This document shows, piece after piece, positions 8,227 to 16,862 of a stretch of DNA of 64,000 bases. The DNA comes from MGBC120314 sp051880495 (GTDB taxonomy: Bacteria; Bacillota; Clostridia; Lachnospirales; Lachnospiraceae). Numbering within the stretch: the first letter of the stretch is position 1; every line of letters starts with the position of its first letter. Below the pieces are notes generated by a model. That model was not told the DNA's origin. It saw only the letters and a list, made by a program, of their open reading frames with translations, and searched no databases. The DNA lies in assembly GCA_051880495.1 (NCBI GenBank), contig JBJEOB010000031.1, positions 11,606 to 75,605 on the forward strand, given 5' to 3'. Both the position numbers and the translations under genes were made by a program.

Positions 8227-9417
8227 ATGTTATTAAGTACAGCACTTATTTTTTTGACAGGAATGGCAGCGGGATGGCTGGCTGACAAATTAAGACTGCC
8301 AAGACTTCTTGGAATGTTACTCACAGGTATAATATTAGGACCGTATGTCCTTAACATGATTGACCCGTCTATTCAGAATATATCTGCCGAGCTTAGAAAA
8401 ATTGCACTCATAATTATTCTGACGAGGGCAGGACTGACACTTAATATAAATGACCTCAAAAAGGTTGGCAGACCGGCAATACTTATGTGTTTTGTGCCGG
8501 CGGCATTTGAAATGGCGGGTATGATTATTCTGGCACCGCTGCTTTTTGGAATATCATATCTTGAAGCAGCACTTATGGGAGCTGTTCTGGCAGCAGTTTC
8601 TCCGGCAGTAATCGTTCCGAAGATGATTAAGTTAATAGAAGACGGATACGGTACTGATAAGAGTATACCGCAGATGATACTGGCGGGTGCATCCGTAGAT
8701 GATGTTTTTGTTATTGTGATGTTCACGGCTTTTACAGGACTTATGCAGGGTGAGAAGATTTCCGTCATGAGTTTTGTAAATGTGCCTGTTTCAATAGTGC
8801 TTGGTATCGGCGCCGGAATTATATGCGGATGGCTTCTTAGTCTGTTTTTTGAAAAAGTTCATATACGCGATACAGCCAAAGTTTTAATATTTCTTTCGGT
8901 GTCGTTTCTGCTCGTAACGGCTGAGGATAGTTTAAAAACGCCTGTTACGTTTTCATCACTCATAGCGGTGATGTTTATAGGCGTTGCAATGCAAAAAAAG
9001 CGTGAAGCTGTGACAAAAAGGCTTTCGGTCAAGTTCAATAAATTATGGGTCGGTGCGGAGATTATGCTATTTGTGCTTGTCGGTGCAACGGTTAACATCC
9101 GGTATGCCGTAAGTGCAGGACTTATGTCTGTTGTTTTGATTTTTGGAGTACTTTGTTTTAGAATGCTTGGAGTTTTCGTCTGTCTCATTAAGACGAACCT
9201 TAACATGAAGGAGCGTTTTTTCTGTATGGCAGCTTATCTGCCAAAGGCTACGGTACAGGCGGCTATAGGCGGTGTGCCGCTTGCCATGGGATTTGCGTGC
9301 GGTGAAATGGTGCTGACCGTTGCAGTGCTTGCAATTCTGATAACGGCCCCGCTTGGTGCATTTCTTATCGACATTTCATATAAAAAATGCCTGAGTCCGA
9401 AAAATGATTTGCAATAA
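8227..9417 (+). CDS. CPA-family Na+(K+)/H+ antiporter
   Basis: About 396 residues with 11-13 membrane helices and no C-terminal regulatory (TrkA-N) domain. It matches the Na+/H+ exchanger fold of the cation:proton antiporter superfamily: first helix A-A-G-W-L-A-D-K-L-R-L-P-R-L-L-G-M-L-L-T-G-I-I-L-G-P, and the unwound-helix region A-V-L-A-A-V-S-P-A-V-I-V-P followed by G-A-S-V-D-D, whose aspartates are the expected ion-binding residues. The frame begins with TTG/GTG codons right after the hydrolase stop. I choose the ATG at 8227, which has GGTGG 5 bases upstream; 8215 or 8218 are alternatives. It is probably cotranscribed with the hydrolase. Confidence 0.85.
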   Translation: MLLSTALIFLTGMAAGWLADKLRLPRLLGMLLTGIILGPYVLNMIDPSIQNISAELRKIALIIILTRAGLTLNINDLKKVGRPAILMCFVPAAFEMAGMIILAPLLFGISYLEAALMGAVLAAVSPAVIVPKMIKLIEDGYGTDKSIPQMILAGASVDDVFVIVMFTAFTGLMQGEKISVMSFVNVPVSIVLGIGAGIICGWLLSLFFEKVHIRDTAKVLIFLSVSFLLVTAEDSLKTPVTFSSLIAVMFIGVAMQKKREAVTKRLSVKFNKLWVGAEIMLFVLVGATVNIRYAVSAGLMSVVLIFGVLCFRMLGVFVCLIKTNLNMKERFFCMAAYLPKATVQAAIGGVPLAMGFACGEMVLTVAVLAILITAPLGAFLIDISYKKCLSPKNDLQ

Positions 9418-9467
9418 TATGTCGTTATGTTATACTGTGCATAGTAAAATTTTTGGAGGAAAATAAG

Positions 9468-10070
9468 ATGTATATTACATGTTTAGACTTAGAGGGCGTA
9501 TTGGTTCCTGAAATCTGGATTGCATTTGCAAAGGAGAGCGGTATTCCTGAACTTACCAAGACGACACGTGATGAGCCGGATTATGACAAGCTTATGAAGT
9601 GGCGTATCGGTGTGCTTAAGGAACATGGTCTTGGACTCAAGGAGATTCAGGAGACAATAGCTAAAATAGATCCTATTCCGGGAGCTAAGGAGTTCCTTGA
9701 TGAACTTCGTTCTTTCTCACAGGTAATTATCATAAGTGATACATTTACACAGTTTGCAACTCCTCTTATGGAGAAGCTTGGATGGCCTACAATTTTCTGC
9801 AATTCGCTTGAGGTTGCAGACAACGGTGAAATTACAGGTTTCAAGATGCGTATTGAAAACTCTAAGCTTACCACTGTTAAGGCATTGCAGTCTATCGGAT
9901 ATGATACGATTGCCAGCGGTGACAGCTACAATGACCTTGCTATGATTAAGGCAAGTAAGGCAGGTTTCTTATTCAAGAGCACAGATAAGATTAAGGCAGA
10001 CAACCCTGAACTTCCTGCATATGAAACGTATGATGAACTCATGGCTGCCATTAAGAAGGCGATGAATTAA
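9468..10070 (+). CDS. thrH: ThrH: phosphoserine phosphatase / homoserine phosphotransferase
   Basis: 200 residues, a cytoplasmic HAD-superfamily enzyme. ThrH, known from Pseudomonas, dephosphorylates phosphoserine and can move the phosphate to homoserine, linking serine and threonine synthesis. The start C-L-D-L-E-G-V-L-V-P-E-I-W carries the nucleophile Asp7 with Glu9 at the second acid position, a ThrH trait. Motif II is I-I-I-S-D-T-F, motif IV is S-G-D-S-Y-N-D-L, and the cap segment is K-W-R-I-G-V-L. TTTGGAGG lies before the ATG at 9468. It stands alone between a short promoter-like gap and a 3' hairpin. No other serine or threonine genes are in the window. Confidence 0.92.
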   Translation: MYITCLDLEGVLVPEIWIAFAKESGIPELTKTTRDEPDYDKLMKWRIGVLKEHGLGLKEIQETIAKIDPIPGAKEFLDELRSFSQVIIISDTFTQFATPLMEKLGWPTIFCNSLEVADNGEITGFKMRIENSKLTTVKALQSIGYDTIASGDSYNDLAMIKASKAGFLFKSTDKIKADNPELPAYETYDELMAAIKKAMN

Positions 10071-10102
10071 TATTTTGTATAATAGGAAATTTCGTACCTG
10101 TG

Positions 10103-10126
10103 CGCCATGCAGTTATATGCATGGCG
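10103..10126. terminator. Hairpin downstream of thrH, probable transcript 3' end
   Basis: CGCCATGCA (10103-10111) and TGCATGGCG (10118-10126) form a perfect 9-bp stem with a 6-base loop, 32 bases after the thrH stop. No T-run follows directly, so it is a weak terminator or an mRNA-stabilising stem. An AATAGGAAATTT half-arm resembling the GATAGGAAATT repeats lies just before it (10081). Confidence 0.5.
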
Positions 10127-10260
10127 TATGTGGTATGGATAATTATGACCCAATTTATTTATCTTGTATGTTCTTTTTTGTTGTTCTACGAAGGATTCCC
10201 CTGATTAGGGTTTATTATGTTAATTATATTTGTTAAAATATGAAAGAATGGTGTATGACC

Positions 10261-12486
10261 ATGAAAAAAAGTAAGAAAAAATTAATATCTAAAAGGCTTT
10301 GGTTCAGCCTTGCTCTTCTGGCAGTATATGCAGTTGTTGTACTTGCCAGTATCTTGGTAATGAGGCGTCTTCTCCTTAAAAATGCGCAGAAAATGGGAGA
10401 GCTTATGCTTCAGAAATATTGTAATGAGCAGAGGCAGTATATTTACCATGGTTACGATTACACAAAACTGGATAAGGGCGGATGGCCGAAAAATGCAACA
10501 TATTTTTTGTGTAACGACAGCGGAAAGCTGCTTTATTTTGATTCAACAATAGATAAAACGCATGAGGAGTTTCAGATGTTTATTGATACTGTCTGGGAAG
10601 ACCTTGTTGCTGGAAATCTGGAAGGATATAATGTTAATGTAAGGGATTTGGACGGAAACTTAAGAAGTATTTATTATCTTCAGCCTGTTAACGGTATTTG
10701 GGCGATTCTGACCATACCGGTCAAAAATATTCTTGACGGAATGGATACATATTATCTGACGATGTTTTGTATATTTGTTGCAGGATTAATAGTAGCCATT
10801 ATTATAGCTGTAAGAGATTATAACAGTGAAAAGAATAACCAGAGGCTTCGTGCAGAACGAATCGAGATGGAACAGACTGCACACATATATCAGAAGGCAA
10901 TGGACAGTACGGCTGTTTCATATCGTGAAATATATTTCCTGGACCTTTTAAATGACAAATATCAGATGGTTTTTCCCGATTCTGACAACAATGAGGAATC
11001 AGGCAGCTACAGTGAGGCTATAGACAAGCATTTTTTAAGCGGTAAAATTAATTGCGAAAATAAAGAAGAAGTCAGATTATTTTTATCTAAGGATAACATC
11101 GTAAACAGTCTAAAAAAACAAAGAGTGCTGGAAACAAAATATAGAAGAATATGTAACAACGACAAGTATGAATGGTGTCTTATTACCATTACGGCGGCAG
11201 ATTATATTGATGGCGTTCCCATAACTGCAACAATGTCCATAAGAAGTATTGAAGAAATGATCCGTCAGGAACAGGCTGCGAAGGAACTTCTCACATTGGC
11301 AGCCAAAAGGGCAGAGAGTGCCAACAGGGCAAAGAGTGAGTTCCTTTCAAGAATGTCGCATGATATCCGTACACCTATGAATGCCATTCTTGGTATGACA
11401 TCTGTTGCATCAATGAATATTGATGACAGCGATAAGGTGGCAGACTGCCTTGACAAAATTTCGGTGTCAGGCAGGCATCTTCTTGGACTTATTAATGATA
11501 TTCTTGATATGTCCAAGATTGAAAGCGGTAAGATTAGTATCAATGAAGATGAATTTAATCTGCCGGACCTTATTGGAAACCTGATATCATTATTTGATGA
11601 AGAAATCAGGGCAAAAGGGCAGAACTTTAATATAAATGCATTTAGCATTCAACATGAAAATGTTATTGGTGATGAACAAAAGCTTCAGCAGATTTTTGTA
11701 AATATTCTCGGTAATGCAGTTAAGTTTACACCTGAAGGTGAAAGTATTGTATTTAGTGCCGTGGAAAAAGAGTCAGACATACAGGGAAGCGGACTGTATG
11801 AGTTTGTATTTGAAGATACCGGAATAGGCATGTCGCCGGAATTTGTTGAACGAATTTTTGATCCTTTCGAGCGGGCTGAGGACTCACGTGCAGGTGTTGA
11901 GGAAGGCACAGGACTTGGTATGCCGATTGCAATAAATATTGCCAGAATGATGGGCGGCGATATCCGTGTGGAAAGTAAACTTAATGTAGGTTCAAAATTT
12001 ACTGTAACGGTTTACCTTAAAATCAATGAAAATAAAGAAGTTTCAGTTTGTGAAAATGAAAGTATGAACACCGGACTTTTATCATACGGAAAGCTTGATT
12101 TTAATGGAAAGAGAGTGCTGCTCGCCGAAGATAATAAAATGAATGTTGAGGTTATGACGGAACTTCTTGAAATTGCAGGCATTGATGTTATGGCAGTATC
12201 AAACGGCAGGGAAGCAGTTGATGTGTTAAATGAGAAACCGTCAGGTTATTTTGACCTGGTATTCATGGACATAAGAATGCCGGTTATGGATGGCTATGAA
12301 GCTGCCCAAACAATTCGTAAATCCGACAGGGATGACCTTAAAAATATTCCGATTATTGCGATGTCTGCCGATGCATTTGCTGATGATGTCAAAAGGGCCG
12401 TTTCTGCCGGTATGAACGGCCATATTGCGAAACCGGTGGATTTAGCAGTACTGCAGAAGAATTTAGTGAAATGGATTAAGGAGTAG
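10261..12486 (+). CDS. Membrane-bound hybrid sensor histidine kinase with receiver domain
   Basis: About 741 residues. Helices at ~15-38 and ~165-190 bracket an extracytoplasmic sensor of ~125 residues. A PAS-like region follows (~210-335), then HisKA with phosphoacceptor H367 (S-R-M-S-H-D-I-R-T-P-M-N), HATPase_c (N-A-V-K-F-T, D-T-G-I-G-M, G-T-G-L-G-M-P) and a C-terminal receiver with phosphoacceptor D670 (V-F-M-D-I-R-M-P) and the K in A-K-P. Output would be phosphotransfer to an unlinked protein; no response regulator or HPt gene is adjacent. In-frame ATGs lie at 10240, 10255 and 10261 with no clear ribosome site. TGTTAAAAT just before 10240 looks like a -10 box, which favours the later starts. 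An ABC permease gene follows one base after the stop. Confidence 0.9.
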   Translation: MKKSKKKLISKRLWFSLALLAVYAVVVLASILVMRRLLLKNAQKMGELMLQKYCNEQRQYIYHGYDYTKLDKGGWPKNATYFLCNDSGKLLYFDSTIDKTHEEFQMFIDTVWEDLVAGNLEGYNVNVRDLDGNLRSIYYLQPVNGIWAILTIPVKNILDGMDTYYLTMFCIFVAGLIVAIIIAVRDYNSEKNNQRLRAERIEMEQTAHIYQKAMDSTAVSYREIYFLDLLNDKYQMVFPDSDNNEESGSYSEAIDKHFLSGKINCENKEEVRLFLSKDNIVNSLKKQRVLETKYRRICNNDKYEWCLITITAADYIDGVPITATMSIRSIEEMIRQEQAAKELLTLAAKRAESANRAKSEFLSRMSHDIRTPMNAILGMTSVASMNIDDSDKVADCLDKISVSGRHLLGLINDILDMSKIESGKISINEDEFNLPDLIGNLISLFDEEIRAKGQNFNINAFSIQHENVIGDEQKLQQIFVNILGNAVKFTPEGESIVFSAVEKESDIQGSGLYEFVFEDTGIGMSPEFVERIFDPFERAEDSRAGVEEGTGLGMPIAINIARMMGGDIRVESKLNVGSKFTVTVYLKINENKEVSVCENESMNTGLLSYGKLDFNGKRVLLAEDNKMNVEVMTELLEIAGIDVMAVSNGREAVDVLNEKPSGYFDLVFMDIRMPVMDGYEAAQTIRKSDRDDLKNIPIIAMSADAFADDVKRAVSAGMNGHIAKPVDLAVLQKNLVKWIKE

Positions 12487-12487
12487 C

Positions 12488-13306
12488 ATGCCTATGAAAA
12501 GCAAAAGAGACGTTGATCCGGGCCTTGTCCGGGTGTTAAGATTTATGATCTGGATGTTTATCTGGGAGGTAATAAGCAGGATAGTAGGTGATAGTATACC
12601 GTTTGCCGGCCCAATCGAAACGCTTGTTGTGCTTGCTGAGAAAATGCTTCACAAAGAATTTTACATTGCAGTATGGACGACATTTTCGGGGATTGCGGCA
12701 GGCTTCCTTGCGGCAATGATTGTCGGAACGTTTCTGGGATATCAGGCATATTTTCATAAAAATGTAGATTTTATGATTACACCGGTAATAGACTTTTTCA
12801 GATATATACCAATGATTACATTTACACTGCTTGCAATTTTCTGGTCACATTCGTCTGCACTGGCATTTGAAGTCAGTATATTTCTGGCATTACCTGTGAT
12901 TTATAAGCATACGCTTACCGGACTTAAAAACAGTAACCAGCATTATCTGAAAAGAGTCCGCCAGATAAAAATGCAGCCGCTCAAGAAAATAATATATATT
13001 TATCAGCCGGTTGCGATGCCTGAATACATCCCGGGCTGTCACAGGGCACTTAATATGTGCTGGAAATCGGGAATTATTGCACAGTTACTCGGAAATACAA
13101 GACATTCCATAGGTAGTATGCTGTTTACGGCACGTGATGAAGCTGACGTAGCGGGAATTTTTGCATGGACTATAGTGATTGTTGGTCTCAGTGTACTTTT
13201 TGAGCAGATTGTGATAAGACTTTTATCTCTTGATAAATACAATGCCGGACGTGTTGATTTGTCAGCGGTATTTGAAGAGCTCGAGGACGAGGAAATTAGT
13301 TTATAA
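12488..13306 (+). CDS. ABC transporter permease (nitrate/sulfonate/taurine type), orphan
   Basis: 272 residues with about six helices, of the SsuC/TauC/NrtB inner-membrane permease type. It shows the ATPase-docking (EAA-like) loop R-V-R-Q-I-K-M-Q-P-L-K-K-I-I-Y-I-Y-Q-P-V-A-M-P-E-Y and the following W-K-S-G-I-I-A-Q-L-L-G segment. In place of the usual G-A-S the loop reads I-K-M-Q-P, a mild divergence. No ATP-binding or substrate-binding gene lies on either side, so partners must be encoded elsewhere. It starts one base after the kinase stop, with AAGGAG in the kinase tail, which implies cotranscription and perhaps a sensing role with the kinase. The C-terminal ~25 acidic residues (E-E-L-E-D-E-E) extend beyond the usual end. 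Confidence 0.82.
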   Translation: MPMKSKRDVDPGLVRVLRFMIWMFIWEVISRIVGDSIPFAGPIETLVVLAEKMLHKEFYIAVWTTFSGIAAGFLAAMIVGTFLGYQAYFHKNVDFMITPVIDFFRYIPMITFTLLAIFWSHSSALAFEVSIFLALPVIYKHTLTGLKNSNQHYLKRVRQIKMQPLKKIIYIYQPVAMPEYIPGCHRALNMCWKSGIIAQLLGNTRHSIGSMLFTARDEADVAGIFAWTIVIVGLSVLFEQIVIRLLSLDKYNAGRVDLSAVFEELEDEEISL

Positions 13307-13317
13307 ATATAATAAAA

Positions 13318-13401
13318 AGGTTTGCGAGTACAATTAAGCGGCACGCTTGCGCTAATGCTCGCTCACAGCGGTACATAAGGTGCCAAAATACGGCAACCTG
13401 A
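13318..13401 (+). repeat. Half copy (C) of the 204-bp palindromic repeat family
   Basis: This 84-base stretch matches the left half of element B (52423-52502), including AATTAAG, GCTAATGCTCGCTC, AGCGGTACATAAGGTGCC and AAAATACGGCAACCT. It then stops at the ribosome-binding site of the TPR/J gene. The right arm is missing. It fills most of the gap between the ABC permease and the chaperone operon. Confidence 0.8.
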
Positions 13402-13415
13402 GAGGGAGGATGGAT

Positions 13416-16400
13416 ATGTCAATACAGGACAGCTTTAAGATACTTGGAATACAGGAAACATTGGATAAAGATGCAATACGAAATGCTTACAGAGCGTTAC
13501 TTGCAGATAATAATCCTGAAGAAAATCCGGATGGATTCAAACGCTTGAGAACTGCATATGAGGTGGCACTTGCCGCAGCAGCGAAGGGTGTGCTTTCAGA
13601 TGATGAAGGTATTAATTCAGACAGGAGGGAAATTATTTCCGAAAATACCGTTTACGGAGTTCAGGTAAGTTCCAATGTACTGTCAATGATGAAAGAATTA
13701 AATGCAATAACATTTTCAAGAAAAAGAAGACTTGATATAGATGAATGGAAAAGACTGCTTTCTTTAGATGTTTTTGAAGACCTTGAGGACGGACAGGTTG
13801 CATGCAGTATGTTTTTCCGTTATTTGTCGGAGCATTTTCATCACAAGGCACAGGTATATCAGGTTATAAATGATGCTTTTGATGTTGTAAAAAGACAGGA
13901 CGAGTTTAAGGAATTTATGCCTGGTGAATTTGTGGATTTCATGGTATCAAGAATTGCAGATTTAGAGGGCAGCGGGGATTTCCCGTTTGAGTTGTTAACA
14001 GGAAGGGATGACGTGGATGTTGACGGATTTATTATTGAACAGATGAATCTTGAAAGATGCGTCAGACAGAATGATTATGACGGCGCATCAGATATTGTTG
14101 ATTCCATGAAGAAATATGGATTATCACATCCGTTCTATGAAGCTGAGAGTGCTCTTGTTAAAGTGCATAAAGGGGATAAGGAGGAAGCCTGTGATACTGC
14201 AAGAAGACTTATTGCCGAGTACGGTACATGGTCAAGAATTCTTGTTTCCTGTGGCAATGTGCTGTGGGAGGCAGGTTTTTGTGATGAAGCGGTTGCGGCA
14301 TACAGAGGTATAGAAAGCAACAACATATACGCGGATGTTGAGCGTAATATGGCAGAGTATGAGTATCAGCATGAAAATTATGCTGATGCAATTAAACACT
14401 GTGACAGGATTTCTGACTTTGTCTATGATGAAAAAATTGACATAATGGCTAAGAAGATTCTGGATACCGTTTACGAAAAATACACTAAAAGAAGTGACTT
14501 AAACGACCGCGAGACAGAAACTCTCATGGCTGCTTTCCTTGAGCTTGAAAAAAACAAAGAAGGTCTTATGTTTGCGCGTAAAAATGCTGCAAGGCTTGAT
14601 GAAAAGGCATATTATCACAGATTTCTTGGAAGATACTGTTTCTGGCTTGACATGTTTGATGAAGCGCAAGAGGAGTGCATTAAGTGGCGTGATATTTTAC
14701 AAAAGGAAAGTCCTGATGATAATGACCTAATGGCAAGGACGTATTTTTATGAAGCACAGATAGCGCGTAAACAGGCAGAAAAGTTACCGAAGGGTAAGAA
14801 AAATGAAGACATAATAACAAAATATTATGAGGAAGCTTACGAAAACGCACTAAAAGCCACAAAGTTATGGGGAAGACCCGTATATAAAAATTTCTGCATA
14901 GATGTGCTTATGACGCTTAAAAGATATCAGCAGGCAGAAGAAATGGCAAATGAGTGTCTCGAAAACAATCCATATGATTACGGAATGATGATTTTCCTGG
15001 AAGAGATTTACTATCATCTTGACAGACCGCAGGAGGTTGTCAATACATATATTAACCTGAAAAATGCAGGTGTGGCTGTGGACAGGGTATTTGAATTTGC
15101 CGCAAAAGTATTTGTTGATTATGGGCAGTATAATGATGCTATGTCGGTTTATGATGCAGCCAAAGAGGCAGGTATTGAATCCGTAGAACTTACGCTTGTG
15201 AGACTTTCGTGTATGGGAAGGAATGATGATGCACATAAATTTATTGATGTAGCAAGAAACATTATTCATGACCTGGAAATACAACGTGAAAAAGATAAAG
15301 AAAGTGTTCCTTCTGAACTGATTGCAGCAGCGTATTTTGAAATGTCGAGAATAGCTGATGTATCCGGAGCACCGTTTGCGTATCCTAACGAGAAAAATGA
15401 TATGCTTAAAAAAGCCATAAAATATGATCCTTCCAATCCTAATTACCTGTATATGTGCGGAAGATTCTGTATGCTCGACGGAAATTACCATGAGGCGATT
15501 AAATGGCTGCAAAAAGGCGCGATTAACTGCGAAGGGCATTTCAGGGCTTCAAATATATATGAACATTTGGGATACTGCTATTTTCAGGTAGATGCAAATC
15601 AGTTGGCAATAGATGCATACAAGAAAATTATAGATATCGATCCGGAGCATAACAGCGTATACGGCAGAATAGGTGAAGTATACCGTGACTGGCTTCTTAA
15701 AAGAGATAATATAATGTATGTAAAGCCTGCAATAGAATATTTATCGGAACAGATTAAAAGAACTCCTGATAACTGGGGATATATCATGGACAGATTTGAT
15801 GTATACCTTAGAAGCGGTGACTATCAGAATGCGTTAATTGATGCTGACAGGGTGCTTGAATTAAGGCCAATGGAAACGGATGCTTTATATAATAAAGGCC
15901 GTGCACTTATAGGACTTAAACGTTATCAGGATGCACTTGAAATCCTTAAAAAAGCAGCTCAGATAATGGAAGGTACCCAGATGAATCTGCGTGTATACAA
16001 GGAAGCCGGGCGATGCTGCAGAATTATTCGTGATTATAAACAGGCTGAGAAATGGTATATAAAGGGCAGGAACTACGATACGAGAGGAACAGAGTTTATT
16101 GAATGCCTTCTTTATGTGTATGAAGAGTCACCGCAGTGGGACAAGGTAAAAGCTCAATGTTCGTTACTTCCGGGGCTTGATTATGCTATTGAAAAAATGG
16201 CTATAGATTTGCTTATAGAGACTGATGAAGAGAAAAAGAAAAACATTTTAAACAAAATTAAAAATGAAATTGATTCTGTAATCAACGGCGACAAGAAGCT
16301 TTCTAATAAGGATATGGAAGATGTGGCAAAATGGTCGTGGTATCTTTTTGATGATTTTGAAACTGCTGCAGAGTTTTATGAGAAGGCAATTAAAAATTAT

Positions 16401-16862
16401 TATGAAAGAGACAATTGTGCGAGTGTTGCAGTAAATCTGATGTTTATGTATTATCTGCTTGATAATAAGCAAAAAATTAAAGAGACTGCAGGATATATTG
16501 AACGGTATCTGGAAAAGACCTATTATTACAATAAAGAGCTGTCACCTGAAGAACAATTTTCTAATGATTTATGGTATGGTATGGTTAACAGGTATAATAT
16601 GGCTCTTTACCATCTTTTTCTTGGTGACTTTGAGAAGGCAGAAGAATATGCCAAAATGATGGCACAAGGCTGTCTGTGTCAGCACTGTAAGTATCCTGAA
16701 TGCTGTGATTATTATGAAGTGCTTGGTCTTATTGATTATTGCAGGAATAAGCCGGGAAAAGGAAAAGAATTCTTCGAAAAGTCACTCAATATAAATCCGT
16801 CTAATGGATTATCCGGCTGGATGGCGAACAGATTGAAAATAAAGGAAATGAGGAACTTATGA
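13416..16862 (+). CDS. Large TPR protein with degenerate N-terminal J domain
   Basis: 1148 residues, apparently cytoplasmic. Residues 5-60 follow the J-domain plan (F-K-I-L-G-I, A-I-R-N-A-Y-R-A-L-L, F-K-R-L-R-T-A-Y-E-V-A). However, the invariant H-P-D reads N33-P34-E35. The rest is helical with many TPR-like repeats (for example A-I-D-A-Y-K-K-I-I-D-I-D-P near 730 and A-L-I-D-A-D-R-V-L-E-L-R-P near 810), and a C-terminal Cys cluster C-L-C-Q-H-C-K-Y-P-E-C-C at ~1088-1099. Upstream in-frame codons from 13380 are repeat-derived. GGGAGG lies 6 bases before the ATG at 13416. Its stop overlaps the Hsp70 start (ATGA), so the two are translationally coupled. It probably acts as a co-chaperone or client scaffold for that Hsp70. 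Confidence 0.8.
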   Translation: MSIQDSFKILGIQETLDKDAIRNAYRALLADNNPEENPDGFKRLRTAYEVALAAAAKGVLSDDEGINSDRREIISENTVYGVQVSSNVLSMMKELNAITFSRKRRLDIDEWKRLLSLDVFEDLEDGQVACSMFFRYLSEHFHHKAQVYQVINDAFDVVKRQDEFKEFMPGEFVDFMVSRIADLEGSGDFPFELLTGRDDVDVDGFIIEQMNLERCVRQNDYDGASDIVDSMKKYGLSHPFYEAESALVKVHKGDKEEACDTARRLIAEYGTWSRILVSCGNVLWEAGFCDEAVAAYRGIESNNIYADVERNMAEYEYQHENYADAIKHCDRISDFVYDEKIDIMAKKILDTVYEKYTKRSDLNDRETETLMAAFLELEKNKEGLMFARKNAARLDEKAYYHRFLGRYCFWLDMFDEAQEECIKWRDILQKESPDDNDLMARTYFYEAQIARKQAEKLPKGKKNEDIITKYYEEAYENALKATKLWGRPVYKNFCIDVLMTLKRYQQAEEMANECLENNPYDYGMMIFLEEIYYHLDRPQEVVNTYINLKNAGVAVDRVFEFAAKVFVDYGQYNDAMSVYDAAKEAGIESVELTLVRLSCMGRNDDAHKFIDVARNIIHDLEIQREKDKESVPSELIAAAYFEMSRIADVSGAPFAYPNEKNDMLKKAIKYDPSNPNYLYMCGRFCMLDGNYHEAIKWLQKGAINCEGHFRASNIYEHLGYCYFQVDANQLAIDAYKKIIDIDPEHNSVYGRIGEVYRDWLLKRDNIMYVKPAIEYLSEQIKRTPDNWGYIMDRFDVYLRSGDYQNALIDADRVLELRPMETDALYNKGRALIGLKRYQDALEILKKAAQIMEGTQMNLRVYKEAGRCCRIIRDYKQAEKWYIKGRNYDTRGTEFIECLLYVYEESPQWDKVKAQCSLLPGLDYAIEKMAIDLLIETDEEKKKNILNKIKNEIDSVINGDKKLSNKDMEDVAKWSWYLFDDFETAAEFYEKAIKNYYERDNCASVAVNLMFMYYLLDNKQKIKETAGYIERYLEKTYYYNKELSPEEQFSNDLWYGMVNRYNMALYHLFLGDFEKAEEYAKMMAQGCLCQHCKYPECCDYYEVLGLIDYCRNKPGKGKEFFEKSLNINPSNGLSGWMANRLKIKEMRNL

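Noticed and set aside
13380..13415. N-terminal extension of the TPR/J protein
   Set aside because: These codons come from the repeat element; the GGGAGG site and J-domain start support 13416.
14865..15539. 224-residue open frame on the minus strand inside the TPR gene
   Set aside because: It lies wholly within the well-supported TPR frame, has Cys/Ile/His-rich composition unlike a real protein, and has no ribosome site.
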